Below are positions 24,608-33,235 of a stretch of 64,000 nt of DNA, piece by piece. The DNA comes from Acidimicrobiales bacterium. Its GTDB lineage: Bacteria; Actinomycetota; Acidimicrobiia; Acidimicrobiales; MedAcidi-G1. Position 1 is the first letter of the stretch. Each line of letters opens with the position of its first letter. A program made the position numbers and the translations under genes. The notes under the pieces were generated by a model. That model saw nothing but the letters and a program-made list of their open reading frames with translations, was not told the DNA's origin and searched no databases. The stretch spans positions 1 through 64,000 of the forward strand of contig JAKURV010000008.1 in the NCBI GenBank assembly GCA_022452035.1, in the 5' to 3' direction.

Positions 24608-26182
24608 TCAGCCGATGTGGCCGGGACGGTCCACGGCGTTGGGGTCCTCACCAGACTCCCGGATCCGGGCGATTTTGTTGAGGGCCCCGATAAAGGCCCG
24701 TGCCGAAGCCTCTACCACGTCGGTAGACAGACCCCGACCGGAAACCTTGACACCGTCGTTGCTCTCGAAGGTGAGCGCCACGTCGGCCAGGGCGTCCACG
24801 CCACCGGTTACCGAGGTGACGTTGTAGTCGGTCATCCGACCCTCGACCCCGGTGGCCTGCTTGATGGCCGTGCAAGAGGCGTCCACCATCCCGTCGCCTT
24901 CGCAGGACACCGAGACCTCCTCGCCGTCCACTCGTATCACCAAGTCGGCCGACGGCGTGCTGACGCTGCCGCCCCGTACGTCCAGGCTCAAGAACTCGTA
25001 AGCGTGGTCGACCCTGCCGCCCACTTCCTCGATGGCCAGGGCCTCCAGGTCGGCATCACTGAGCTGCACCTTGCGGTCGGCCAACTCCTTGAACCGGGTA
25101 AAGGCCGCGTTGAGGGCATCGCCCTGGATGTCGTGGCCGAGTTTCTGGAGGGCGTCGCGGAAGGCGGCCCGACCCGAGTGCTTGCCCAACACCAGCTGGC
25201 TCTCGCCCTGGCCCACGGCCGCCGGGTCCATGATCTCGTAGGTGGTGCGCTCGTTCAGCACGCCGTGCTGGTGGATGCCTGCCTCGTGGGCGAAGGCGTT
25301 GCGCCCCACCACGGCCTTGTTGTACTGCACCGGGTAACCGGTGAGGCGGCTGACGATCCGGCTGGACTTCGCTAGCTCCTCGGTCCGGATGTCTACCTCG
25401 ATGTCGGCGTAGGTGTCGGGCCGGGTGCGGATGGCCATGACGATCTCCTCCATGGCCGCGTTGCCAGCCCGCTCGCCGATGCCGTTGATGGTGCACTCCA
25501 CTTGCCGGGCTCCGGCCTCAACGGCAGCCAGGGAGTTGGCCACGGCTAGGCCGAGGTCGTTGTGGCAGTGCGTGGAGAGCACGTAGTTGCCCGACACCCG
25601 CTCCCGGATGGCCCGGATGCGTGCCGCCCACTCCACCGGGGTGGCGAATCCCACGGTGTCCGGGATGTTCAGAGTTCCGGCCCCGGCGTCCACCGCGGCC
25701 TGCAGCACGTCGCACATGAAGTCGAAGTCGGAGCGCGATGCGTCCTCGGGGCTGAACTCGACGTCGTCGGTGTACTCCCGGGCCCGGGTGACCGCCGAGG
25801 CGGCCTCGGTCAGCACCTGGGCGGGGCTCATCTTGAGCTTGTGTTCCATGTGGGTGGGGCTGGTAGCGATGAAGGTGTGGATGCGTCGTTGGGCCGCCGG
25901 TTCGATGGCCTCCCAGCAGCGGTCGATGTCCTTGTGGGCGGTGCGGGAAAGCCCGCAGATGGTCGGTCCCTCTATGGACGAAGCAATGGCGTGGACGGCC
26001 TCGAAGTCGCCCTGGCTGGCGATGGGGAACCCGGCCTCGATGTAGTCGACGCCCAGGCGGGCCAGCTGATCGGCGATCTCCAGTTTCTCCCCAACGTCTA
26101 GGGAGATGCCCGGCGACTGCTCGCCGTCGCGGAGGGTGGTGTCGAAGATGATCACCCGATCGGTCTTCGTCTGCTCGCTCAT
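24608..26182 (-). CDS. leuA: 2-isopropylmalate synthase
   Basis: A 524-aa protein of normal LeuA length. The catalytic TIM barrel begins [14 protein letters not shown], with the metal ligands in [14 protein letters not shown] and the catalytic region [13 protein letters not shown], then [13 protein letters not shown]. The C-terminal third is the LeuA dimer/allosteric domain ([20 protein letters not shown]) that senses leucine. It condenses 2-oxoisovalerate with acetyl-CoA. Transcription appears controlled by a leader peptide and attenuator at 26288-26397. It converges with the leuCD unit across a 153-bp spacer in which I see no U-tract terminator. Confidence 0.97.
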   Translation of the reverse strand: MSEQTKTDRVIIFDTTLRDGEQSPGISLDVGEKLEIADQLARLGVDYIEAGFPIASQGDFEAVHAIASSIEGPTICGLSRTAHKDIDRCWEAIEPAAQRRIHTFIATSPTHMEHKLKMSPAQVLTEAASAVTRAREYTDDVEFSPEDASRSDFDFMCDVLQAAVDAGAGTLNIPDTVGFATPVEWAARIRAIRERVSGNYVLSTHCHNDLGLAVANSLAAVEAGARQVECTINGIGERAGNAAMEEIVMAIRTRPDTYADIEVDIRTEELAKSSRIVSRLTGYPVQYNKAVVGRNAFAHEAGIHQHGVLNERTTYEIMDPAAVGQGESQLVLGKHSGRAAFRDALQKLGHDIQGDALNAAFTRFKELADRKVQLSDADLEALAIEEVGGRVDHAYEFLSLDVRGGSVSTPSADLVIRVDGEEVSVSCEGDGMVDASCTAIKQATGVEGRMTDYNVTSVTGGVDALADVALTFESNDGVKVSGRGLSTDVVEASARAFIGALNKIARIRESGEDPNAVDRPGHIG

Positions 26183-26287
26183 GGCTGGTTCCGTTTCTGG
26201 TCTGGTCTGGTCTGGTTTGGTCTGGTGGGTGTGACGGTCTCGTTCCGGCTGCGGATCCCCTCCGGCGGACGGTTCCCGAAAACCGAA

Positions 26288-26319
26288 GAACCTCCTGGCC
26301 CAGTGGGCGCAGGAGGTTC
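26288..26319 (-). terminator. leuA attenuator: terminator hairpin
   Basis: On the minus strand GAACCTCCTG pairs perfectly with CAGGAGGTTC. The enclosed GCCC and GGGC add four pairs beyond a single-base bulge, leaving an ACT loop. The hairpin is followed by TTCGGTTTTCGG, a modest U-rich run. It lies 105 bp upstream of the leuA ATG. Its 3' arm can alternatively pair with ACCTCCTG in the Leu-codon region of the leader ORF, which gives a basis for competing structures. Confidence 0.7.
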
Positions 26320-26348
26320 GGGCGAACGCGTATGTGGGGCGTTCGCCC
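26320..26348 (-). promoter_or_regulatory. leuA attenuator: upstream hairpin
   Basis: GGGCGAACGC and GCGTTCGCCC form a perfect ten-pair stem with a nine-base loop. The hairpin begins within the stop codon of the leader peptide and is immediately followed by the terminator hairpin. GUUC in its 3' arm can also pair with the GAAC that opens the terminator, so the two stems may compete. Confidence 0.65.
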
Positions 26349-26383
26349 TAGGTCAGCAGCAGGAGGTCGAGGACGGGTTGCAT
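26348..26383 (-). CDS. leuL: Leucine-rich leader peptide of leuA (MQPVLDLLLLT)
   Basis: An 11-codon ORF, ATG at 26383 and TAG at 26348, reading MQPVLDLLLLT: five of eleven codons are leucine, four of them consecutive (CTC CTG CTG CTG). It lies directly upstream of two strong hairpins and leuA. Leucine starvation would stall ribosomes here and change the folding of the leader RNA. The name leuL follows the role and is not a homology claim. The start may be nearly leaderless (see the promoter entry). Confidence 0.75.
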   Translation of the reverse strand: MQPVLDLLLLT

Positions 26384-26391
26384 TGGGAACC

Positions 26392-26422
26392 AGTGTAGAC
26401 GACGTAGTCGGCTCGGCGACAA
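26392..26422 (-). promoter_or_regulatory. Possible leuA promoter
   Basis: On the minus strand TTGTCG (26417-26422) and TACACT (26392-26397) resemble -35 and -10 elements 19 bp apart. Transcription would begin within a few bases of the leader peptide ATG. The spacing is longer than ideal, so this is tentative. Confidence 0.35.
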
Positions 26423-26455
26423 CTCGTCGATCCTTGCCCGGCCTGTCGGGGCTGC

Positions 26456-28420
26456 TCAGGCGCCGCCGCCCTCCACGGCCAGGGGTGGAAGGTCGTCGGC
26501 GGGTTTGAACCCGAAGCTGTCGGCGAAGAAGGCCAGCTCGGCCTCTACGGCCCGAATCACGTTGGCCGCCTTCCGGAACCCGTGGCCCTCGTCCGGGAAC
26601 TCGATGAGGGCGTACGGCACGCCTCGGTCGCGCAGAGCGTCGGCCATGGCGTGGGCCTGGGCGGGCGGCACCACGGCGTCCTCCGAGCCCTGGAGCAGCA
26701 GGAGGGGCGTGGACAGGCGATCCACGTGGTGAATGGGCGACCGCTCCCGGTAGACGGCTTCGTCCTCAGGCCAGCGGCCAACCAGGCGGTCCAGGTAGCG
26801 GGCCTCGAACTTGTGCGTGTCGGCGGCTAGGGCGGCCAGGTCGCCAATCCCGTACCGGCTGGCCCCGGCGGTGAACACGTCGTGGAAGGTCAGGGCGGCC
26901 AGCACGGTGAAGCCGCCGGCGCTGCCGCCCCGGATGGCCAGGCGGTCCGGGTCGACCCGGTCAGCGTCGGCCAGGTGGCGGGCCACGGCCACACAGTCCT
27001 CGACGTCCAGGATCCCCCATCCGGCATGCAGACGGTGCCGGTACTCCCGTCCGTAGCCGGTAGAACCCCGGTAGTCGACGTCGGCCACCGCAAATCCCCG
27101 GCTGGTCCAGTAGGTCACGGCCAGCTGCAGTTGGGTGCGCACCGAGCCGGTAGGGCCGCCGTGGACCAGCACCAGCAGCGGGGGGCGTTCGCCGGCTGGG
27201 CCCTCATGGTCGGGGCTGGTGGGCGGGTGGATGATGGCGTGGGCTACTTCGCCCCCCGTCGTCGGGAAGGTCACCGGTTCGGGGCGGGAAAACCAGGTGG
27301 GGTCCAGGCCCAGGTCGCGGGGTGCCCGCAGGGTGCGGACCCCGGATGGGTCGACTGCCACCACGGCCGGCTCGGTGGTCCACCCGGCAGCCACGGCGAT
27401 GATCCCGTCCCCGTGGGCGGCCAGCGACCCTAGTGAGGTGGCCGGCCCGTCTCCCGACGGGACTGACACCTCGTCAACGGTGCCGTCGGGTCTCCGCACG
27501 GCTAGGCGATCGACGCCGCCCTCCCTGCGGACGAACCACAGGTCTCCGCCGACGAAGGCGTACCGGGACAGGCCGAACACCCACTGGGGGGTGGCCACCT
27601 CGGCCTCGCCGCCGGTCAGGGCCTCCAGGTCGCCGGTGTCGGGGTCCACCCGGTGCACGTGCCACCAGTCTCCCCGGTCGGTGACCACGTGCAACATCCC
27701 GTCAGACCGCCACTCGGGCTGGAAGAACGACTCGCCCCCGGCGGCTACGCACCGTGCATTGGACAAGGTGCACCCCTCGGTGTCGGCAACCAGGTCGGCC
27801 ACCCACAGTTCGGTGTCGTCCCACGGCAGGTTGGGGTGGTTCCACCGAACCCAGGCCAGGCGGGTTCCGTCCGGGGAGACCCGGGGCCAGGCCACGAAGT
27901 CAGCGCCGGTGGCGAGCACGTCGACCCGCATCGACCCGTCGGTGGCTACGGCTACCAACTCGTTGGCCGGCTCGCCACCTGCCTGGTCGACTGGGTGGGC
28001 TTCGCGAACACACACGTACCAGCAACCGTCCGGTGTGGTCCGGCCGTCGGCGTAACGCAGGGCCCTGGGGGCGTCGGGCTCGGGGGTCAGTAGCACGGGA
28101 CCACTGTCCGGCGTCCGGCGCACCAGCCGCTCGTGGGACCGGTCGGAATGAATGAGGACGCCGTTGGCCACCCACCAGGCCCCTCCGCCGTACTCGTGGA
28201 CACCGGTCCGCACGTCGACGCCCGGCGGGACCATGTCGGCCACTGTGCCGTCGGGCGAACGCCGGACCACCACGGTCCGCCCACCCTCCTCGGGCCGGCC
28301 CTCGGCCCACCAAACATCCCGACCGTCGACCACCACCTCGGCTAGGCCGACCGCGCCGGCCACCAGGGACCCGGCGGTGATGGGCGACGCCCAGCTTCCG
28401 TAAGGCAGGACCCGGACCAT
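26456..28420 (-). CDS. S9-family prolyl oligopeptidase-like serine peptidase
   Basis: A 654-aa two-domain protein. An N-terminal beta-propeller (about residues 1-390, several VSPDGTRLAWVRW-type blades) is followed by an alpha/beta hydrolase domain. The catalytic triad is visible: S500 in RGGSAGGF, D581 in GSEDAVVPP and H613 in DEGHGF. It matches acylaminoacyl-peptidase/DPP-type S9C enzymes. There is no signal peptide, so it is cytoplasmic. It is transcribed with the aminotransferase upstream (8-bp gap), a pairing that suits peptide and amino-acid turnover. Confidence 0.93.
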   Translation of the reverse strand: MVRVLPYGSWASPITAGSLVAGAVGLAEVVVDGRDVWWAEGRPEEGGRTVVVRRSPDGTVADMVPPGVDVRTGVHEYGGGAWWVANGVLIHSDRSHERLVRRTPDSGPVLLTPEPDAPRALRYADGRTTPDGCWYVCVREAHPVDQAGGEPANELVAVATDGSMRVDVLATGADFVAWPRVSPDGTRLAWVRWNHPNLPWDDTELWVADLVADTEGCTLSNARCVAAGGESFFQPEWRSDGMLHVVTDRGDWWHVHRVDPDTGDLEALTGGEAEVATPQWVFGLSRYAFVGGDLWFVRREGGVDRLAVRRPDGTVDEVSVPSGDGPATSLGSLAAHGDGIIAVAAGWTTEPAVVAVDPSGVRTLRAPRDLGLDPTWFSRPEPVTFPTTGGEVAHAIIHPPTSPDHEGPAGERPPLLVLVHGGPTGSVRTQLQLAVTYWTSRGFAVADVDYRGSTGYGREYRHRLHAGWGILDVEDCVAVARHLADADRVDPDRLAIRGGSAGGFTVLAALTFHDVFTAGASRYGIGDLAALAADTHKFEARYLDRLVGRWPEDEAVYRERSPIHHVDRLSTPLLLLQGSEDAVVPPAQAHAMADALRDRGVPYALIEFPDEGHGFRKAANVIRAVEAELAFFADSFGFKPADDLPPLAVEGGGA

Positions 28421-28428
28421 GGTCCCGG

Positions 28429-29628
28429 TCAGGAGGTGAGCAGGTCACCCATGCGGGTGAGACCTTCGCCCAAGTCGTCGTCGCCCAGGGCGAACGACAG
28501 CCGGGCGTAGCCGGGGGCGCCAAAGGCCTCGCCGGGCACGATGGCTACCTTGGCCTCCTCCAGGATGATGGTCGCCAGCTCCGAGGTGGTGGTGGCCACC
28601 CGGCCACCGATCTTCCGCCCCAGGAAGGCCGTCAGGTCGGGAAAGGCGTAGAAGGCGCCCTGCGGGGTGAGTAGGTCCACACCGTCGATGGCCCGCAGCA
28701 GTTCGACCATCCGTCGGCGCCGGCGGTCGAACGAGGCCCGCATCTCCTCGACGGCGGTCAGATCTCCGGTAACGGCGGCCAGGGCGGCCCGCTGGGACAC
28801 GTTGGCCACGTTGCTCGTGCCGTGCGACTGCAGGTTGCTGGCCGCCCGGATGAGGTCGGTTGGCCCGATCATCCACCCCACCCTCCAGCCGGTCATGGCG
28901 TATGTCTTGGCCACACCGTTGACGGCCACGAAGTGGTCGGCCAGCTCCGGGACCAGGGCTCGCATCGAGTGGTGGACGTGGTTGTCGTAGATCAGGTGCT
29001 CGTAGATTTCGTCGGCGATGACCCAAATGTCGTGTTCCACGGCCCACCGGCCGATGGCCTCCATCTCGTCGGCGGGGTAGACGGCACCGGTCGGGTTGGA
29101 GGGTGAGACGAACATCAGGGCTTTGGTAGCCGGAGTGCGGGCTGCTTCCAACTGGTCGACGGTGACCCGGAAGCCGGACGCCGTGTCGGTGGACAGGGGC
29201 ACCGCCGTACCCCCAGCCAGGGCGATGGACTCCGGGTAGGTGGTCCAGTACGGGGCCGGGAGCAGCACCTCGTCGCCGGGGTTCAGCAGGGTGGCGCACG
29301 TGTTGTAGACGGCGTGCTTGCCGCCGTTGGTGACCAGCACCTCGGCCAGCTCGGGTCGCCAACCCGAGTCGCGTTCCGTCTTGTCGACCAGGGCCTCGCG
29401 GAGGTCGAGCAGGCCACTGGCCGGCGTGTACTTGTGGTTGGCCGGGTCCAGGCAGGCGGCGACCGCAGCCTCCACGATGTGGGTTGGGGTGGCGAAGTCC
29501 GGTTCGCCAGCGCCGAAGCCGATGACCGGCTCACCGGCCGCTTTCAGAGCCTTGGCCTTGGCGTCGACGGCCATGGTGGCCGACTCGGCGATGGCGCTGA
29601 TGCGTCGGGACAGGCGTTCGGTGGACAT
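28429..29628 (-). CDS. Aspartate/aromatic aminotransferase, class I
   Basis: A 399-aa PLP-dependent fold-type I aminotransferase of the Ib subgroup. GAGEPDF near the N-terminus, [18 protein letters not shown] (substrate/PLP-binding asparagine), DEIYEHLIY (PLP-ring aspartate and tyrosine), and the Schiff-base lysine K241 in [15 protein letters not shown] are all present. The ATG at 29628 with GGAG upstream is preferred over an ATG 15 codons earlier. It probably transfers amino groups between aspartate and 2-oxoglutarate. The 166 bp upstream hold no gene that I can see. Confidence 0.93.
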   Translation of the reverse strand: MSTERLSRRISAIAESATMAVDAKAKALKAAGEPVIGFGAGEPDFATPTHIVEAAVAACLDPANHKYTPASGLLDLREALVDKTERDSGWRPELAEVLVTNGGKHAVYNTCATLLNPGDEVLLPAPYWTTYPESIALAGGTAVPLSTDTASGFRVTVDQLEAARTPATKALMFVSPSNPTGAVYPADEMEAIGRWAVEHDIWVIADEIYEHLIYDNHVHHSMRALVPELADHFVAVNGVAKTYAMTGWRVGWMIGPTDLIRAASNLQSHGTSNVANVSQRAALAAVTGDLTAVEEMRASFDRRRRRMVELLRAIDGVDLLTPQGAFYAFPDLTAFLGRKIGGRVATTTSELATIILEEAKVAIVPGEAFGAPGYARLSFALGDDDLGEGLTRMGDLLTS

Positions 29629-29794
29629 GGGACTCCAGTCGGGGAACTCGGAAGATCCCCAGAAGCCTGCCACCGTCGCGGCCGATCGGCGACCGGATTA
29701 GGCGGTGTGGCCGTTGGGGCCGGCCCGGGCCCGGTCGTGGGGTGATGGTCACCCGGGGTGCCCGACGGGTCGACGAGGCGGCTCCGCGGTGGGT

Positions 29795-30208
29795 TCAGTC
29801 GCAGGCGGTGAAATAGGGCGCCAGGTAGGCCCGAGCCAGGTCGCCGTGGGCCTGGTGGGACAGCCCCTGGAAAGCGGTGCAGGCCAGGTCGGTCAACTCG
29901 GCGTCCCCGCAGCCCAGGTCGGCGGCCCGAGCGGCGAAGACGTCACGACGCAGCACGGGGTTCAGGTCGGCGAACGGCTGGCTGGGATGGTCGGTCTCCA
30001 GGTCGGCCAACGTCCGGTTGGCCAGCCTGTCTAGGACTTCCTCTGCGGTGGCCCGACCGGCGTCCACCAGTTCGGCACACGTTGTGGCGCGGACCGGGTC
30101 GGTGACCGGCTCCGACCCGCACGCCGGACCCGCCCCTGCGACCAGCACAAGGGCACAGGCCGATGTCCGCCACCACCCGAGCCGGTTTGCCGGGTCGCCG
30201 ACGATCAC
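29795..30208 (-). CDS. Small secreted/lipoprotein-like protein, unknown function
   Basis: A 137-aa protein with an N-terminal hydrophobic stretch (SACALVLVAGAGPACGS) that could be a lipobox, though the P before AC is unusual. The mature part has four cysteines (ATTCAELV, LGCGDAEL, LACTAF, FTACD) spaced for two disulfides and no recognised domain. GTG start. It follows the hemolysin III-like gene by 37 bp on the same strand. Confidence 0.55.
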   Translation of the reverse strand: MIVGDPANRLGWWRTSACALVLVAGAGPACGSEPVTDPVRATTCAELVDAGRATAEEVLDRLANRTLADLETDHPSQPFADLNPVLRRDVFAARAADLGCGDAELTDLACTAFQGLSHQAHGDLARAYLAPYFTACD

Positions 30209-30245
30209 GGCGACGACCGTACCGCCGGGAACCCTGGGAGCCCGG

Positions 30246-30953
30246 TCAGGCGGTGACCACGAGGGCCACCACCCCGAAGTGGGCGGCCACCGCCGTGGTG
30301 ACCAGTGTGTGCCAGACCTCGTGGTAGCCGAACACCTCCGGGTACGGGTCCGGCCACCGGGCGCCGAGCATCAGGGCGCCGCCGCTGTATAGGAGCCCCT
30401 CCACCACCACCAGCAGGATGGCCAGCGGTTCGAGGCCGCGGAACAGGTCCGGCGCAACCACGATCGGCACCCAGCCCAGGGCCAGGAACAGGGAGTTCAT
30501 CAGCCCCTTCGGAGGGTGGAAGGGCAACAGACGCAGGCCCACCCCGATGGCCGCCCCGATCCACACCGCCCACAGGAGCAGGGTGGCCGACCGACCCTCC
30601 AGGACACTCACCCCAATCGGGGTGGCGCTGGCCGCGATCAGCACGAAGATGGCCGCGTGGTCGAAGCGGAAGAGCCCCTCCCAGACCGGGATCGGCCACC
30701 GCCGCAGGTGAACCAGGCTGCTAGCCACGAACATGAGGAGGGCGCCAGCCACGAAGACCGCGGCCCCTACCCGGTCGCGACCCGCCGGGGCCGTCGACAC
30801 CAGCCAACCACCAGCCACCACAGTGGCCGGGACGGCGACCCGGTGCATCACGCCGCGCCAGCGGGGTCGCGGCAGCACCAGAGAACGTTGGACGGAGGGA
30901 GAGACGCCCCCGAGGTCCGGCCTCGGGTCAGAAGGTGGCTCGACCCGGCTCAC
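30246..30953 (-). CDS. Hemolysin III / PAQR family membrane protein
   Basis: A 235-aa seven-helix protein. The family's three conserved polar patches are visible: SSLVHL in helix 2, RFDHAAIFVLIAASATP around helix 3 (the aspartate and serine), and GYHEVWHTLVT near the C-terminus (two histidines). Together these form the zinc site of PAQR hydrolases. The N-terminal 35 residues are cytoplasmic and proline-rich. GTG start, 31 bp after azlD. The physiological role in bacteria is poorly defined. Confidence 0.9.
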   Translation of the reverse strand: MSRVEPPSDPRPDLGGVSPSVQRSLVLPRPRWRGVMHRVAVPATVVAGGWLVSTAPAGRDRVGAAVFVAGALLMFVASSLVHLRRWPIPVWEGLFRFDHAAIFVLIAASATPIGVSVLEGRSATLLLWAVWIGAAIGVGLRLLPFHPPKGLMNSLFLALGWVPIVVAPDLFRGLEPLAILLVVVEGLLYSGGALMLGARWPDPYPEVFGYHEVWHTLVTTAVAAHFGVVALVVTA

Positions 30954-30984
30954 CCTGTCGAACTTAGACGGCGACTCCAGGGGC

Positions 30985-31281
30985 TCAGGTGACCAGCCGG
31001 ACCACCGCGGTACCCGCCATGGCCACCAGGACCACCGCCACGAAGGGGGCCCGCCGCCACACGGCGATGGTGGCCAGGCCTACCCCGGCCACACGGGCGT
31101 CGATCACGAGGGCTGGCCCGTCAGCCACAGTCATCAGCACGATGATGGCCGAGAAGAGGGCAGGGGGCAGGAGCACGGTCACCGGTTCGAGGGCTGCTGC
31201 AAAGCGGGTGCCGGCCACCAGGCCGAGCAGCTTGAACGCGTAGGCGCCCCCGGAGATGACCAGTACAGCCGTCCAGCTCAC
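30985..31281 (-). CDS. azlD: AzlD-family branched-chain amino acid transport subunit
   Basis: A 98-aa protein with four hydrophobic segments: AVLVISGGAYAFKLLGLVAG, VTVLLPPALFSAIIVLM, LVIDARVAGVGLATIAVW and FVAVVLVAMAGTAVVRLV. This is the usual AzlD length and pattern (PPALFSAII, DAR, KAPFVAVVLVAM-like). GTG at 31281 overlaps the azlC stop (GTGA), and an open frame further upstream is a shadow of azlC. With AzlC it forms an exporter of branched-chain amino acids. Confidence 0.88.
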   Translation of the reverse strand: MSWTAVLVISGGAYAFKLLGLVAGTRFAAALEPVTVLLPPALFSAIIVLMTVADGPALVIDARVAGVGLATIAVWRRAPFVAVVLVAMAGTAVVRLVT

Positions 31282-31979
31282 GTCCCGTCTTCCCCGCCCG
31301 GTCCCGCCAGCCGGCTCCGTCGGATCCATAGCCCAGGCAACACGGCCAGGGCGGCCAGCAGCATGGGAACCCCAGCCGCAGTGGTCGGCACGGCCACCAC
31401 CGCGATGGCCCCACCCCCCAGGGCAGCGGTCCACCCGGGCCGGGTTCGGACGTGGGGCACCAGCAGGGCCACGAATGCGGCCGGGAAGGCGGCGTCCAGC
31501 CCCAAGACGCCCGGGTCGTCGAACGTCCCGCCGAGGGCCACCCCGAGCAGTGTGCCGACGTTCCAGAAGGCGAACAGCCACAGGCCAGTGAACCAGAAGG
31601 CGTCCCGGGATCGTTCGGCGTCCGGTTGGACGCTGGCCACCGCCGTCGTCTCGTCGATCACGAAGTGGGCGGCCAGGGCCCGCCGCAGTGGCCCGTCTCG
31701 CAGTGACGGGGAGAGCACCGGTCCGTAGAGGGCATTGCGGGCCCCGACCAGCAGGGCGCTGCCTACGGCGGCCACCGTCGTCCCGCCGCCGGCCACTACC
31801 GACACGGCCGCGAACTGGGAGGCCCCGGTGAAGGTCAGTACCGAGAGCGCTGAGGCCTTCCCTAGTCCCAGGCCGGTGCTGTCAGCGAACACCCCGAAGG
31901 TGACGCCGATCAGGAAGCAGGCCGCAGCCAGTAGAAAGCCGTCGCGTCGGTGCGGCGGCATCCGCCGGGGGTTCAGCAC
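31278..31979 (-). CDS. azlC: AzlC-family branched-chain amino acid transporter subunit
   Basis: A 233-aa membrane protein with the AzlC hallmarks: FLIGVTFGVFADSTGLG near the N-terminus, VLTFTGASQFAAVSVVAGGG, ARNALYGPVLSPSL, HFVIDETTAVA. It carries about six to seven helices. Coupled to azlD downstream and overlapping the LMW phosphatase gene upstream by seven bases, it is part of the long ipd operon by spacing. The presence of an amino-acid exporter there is unexplained. Confidence 0.9.
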   Translation of the reverse strand: MLNPRRMPPHRRDGFLLAAACFLIGVTFGVFADSTGLGLGKASALSVLTFTGASQFAAVSVVAGGGTTVAAVGSALLVGARNALYGPVLSPSLRDGPLRRALAAHFVIDETTAVASVQPDAERSRDAFWFTGLWLFAFWNVGTLLGVALGGTFDDPGVLGLDAAFPAAFVALLVPHVRTRPGWTAALGGGAIAVVAVPTTAAGVPMLLAALAVLPGLWIRRSRLAGPGGEDGT

Positions 31980-32491
31980 GGCGGCCCCAGGCGATCGACT
32001 AGCCGGTCGATCAGGGTGGTCAGAGTGGCCGCGCAGGCGTCGAACTCCCCCTGGTCACCGGATGCCGGGTCCACGACCTCCTCCCACTCTTCGACCTCGA
32101 CGGTGGCCAGAGCCATCGACGCCAGCCGTTCGGACAATGGACCGTCGGTCGGCAGGTGGCGGGCCAGGCGGGGCAGGGTGGCTGTGCGGCCGGCTACTTC
32201 CGGGAAGTGCCGTCGAACCCACGCCACCTGGCTGGGTTCCATGGCCACAACGAGGGTGGCCGAGGCGTCGTCCGGTCCGAACTGGCGGCTCCGGTGGTCG
32301 GGGTCGGACAGCCCGTGGTCGGCCAGCGCCTGGCGGGTCCGCTGGCTCATGGGCAGGCCCTCCAGGACCAGCGTGCCGGCACCCACCGCCCGGTAGCCAG
32401 GTGCACGGGCAGCGAACATGGCCCGAGCCATCACCGAGCGGGCAGCGTTGCCGGTGCACAGGAAGCAGATGGTGGGCCGGTCGGCGGTCAC
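31973..32491 (-). CDS. Low-molecular-weight protein tyrosine phosphatase-like protein
   Basis: A 172-aa LMW-PTP/arsenate-reductase fold. The N-terminal P-loop is CFLCTGNAARSVMA, fitting C(x)5R with the second cysteine as nucleophile. The general acid aspartate is in VVDPASGDQ near the C-terminus (DP motif). It could be a protein tyrosine phosphatase or an arsenate reductase; only the P-loop cysteine is evident, which favours the phosphatase. It overlaps both neighbours, confirming tight operon packing. Confidence 0.85.
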   Translation of the reverse strand: MTADRPTICFLCTGNAARSVMARAMFAARAPGYRAVGAGTLVLEGLPMSQRTRQALADHGLSDPDHRSRQFGPDDASATLVVAMEPSQVAWVRRHFPEVAGRTATLPRLARHLPTDGPLSERLASMALATVEVEEWEEVVDPASGDQGEFDACAATLTTLIDRLVDRLGPPC

Positions 32492-33183
32492 CCGTCGCCC
32501 TCCGTGGTCCCACCGGCGGCCTCCTGGGAACGCCGGGGGATGGACACGAAGAGCGCTTCGGCCTCGGCTGTGACGTCCTGGCCTCCGTCGGCCCTAGGGG
32601 CCAGGCAGCGGGCCCGAGCCACCAAGCGGCGACCGGAGTGACGGACCACCCGGGCCTCGAACCGCAGGTCGACGTCCAACGGGGTGGGCTGCCGGTATCG
32701 GATGGACAGGCGCCCGGTGACCACCGGTCCGGCGTCAACCAGGCTGGGAACCCCGCTCAGGACGTCGTCGAACAGTCCGGCCACGTAGCCGCCGTGGACC
32801 CGGGCTGGGGGACCCTCTCGGGACCGGTCTAGGAGGACCTCGCCGATGATCACCGGCTGGCCGTCGTCGTCGGTACCGGTGGTCACCCGCAGCGGTGGGG
32901 CCAGCGGGTTCCGGTCCCCCCGGAAGAGGCTGTGGTCGCCGGCTTCCTCTCGCAGGCGAACCGCGAGGTCGTCGTCGATCTCGTCGACGGGAACCTCGTA
33001 CCACCGGCGGCGGTCGGGGGCCTCCAAGGCCCGACGGGCCGCCGCGACGTATTCGCGGGCCGCCTCTAGCGCCCCGGGGTCTGCTGCCGACCGGTTCACG
33101 GCGGCGATCAGGGACCGGACCTCGTCGGCCAGGTCCCACCCGGCACGGCGAGACGTCGCGCCGTCGGCGGGGAGGTCATCCAT
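32488..33183 (-). CDS. Hotdog-fold thioesterase (PaaI/4HBT-like)
   Basis: A 231-aa protein. A predominantly helical N-terminal half (about 1-95) precedes a 4HBT hotdog domain with the signature ARVHGGYVAGLFDDVL, where the aspartate is the likely catalytic residue, and TGRLSIRYRQPTPLDVDL. It would hydrolyse a CoA thioester. Located directly after two acyl-CoA dehydrogenases in the ipd operon, it may release CoA from dead-end intermediates. ATG at 33183. Confidence 0.87.
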   Translation of the reverse strand: MDDLPADGATSRRAGWDLADEVRSLIAAVNRSAADPGALEAAREYVAAARRALEAPDRRRWYEVPVDEIDDDLAVRLREEAGDHSLFRGDRNPLAPPLRVTTGTDDDGQPVIIGEVLLDRSREGPPARVHGGYVAGLFDDVLSGVPSLVDAGPVVTGRLSIRYRQPTPLDVDLRFEARVVRHSGRRLVARARCLAPRADGGQDVTAEAEALFVSIPRRSQEAAGGTTEGDG

Positions 33184-33235
33184 GGGGCTGCAGTCTGGCG
33201 GCTAGGGGAACGTGCGGCGCAGCCGGATGACCAGG

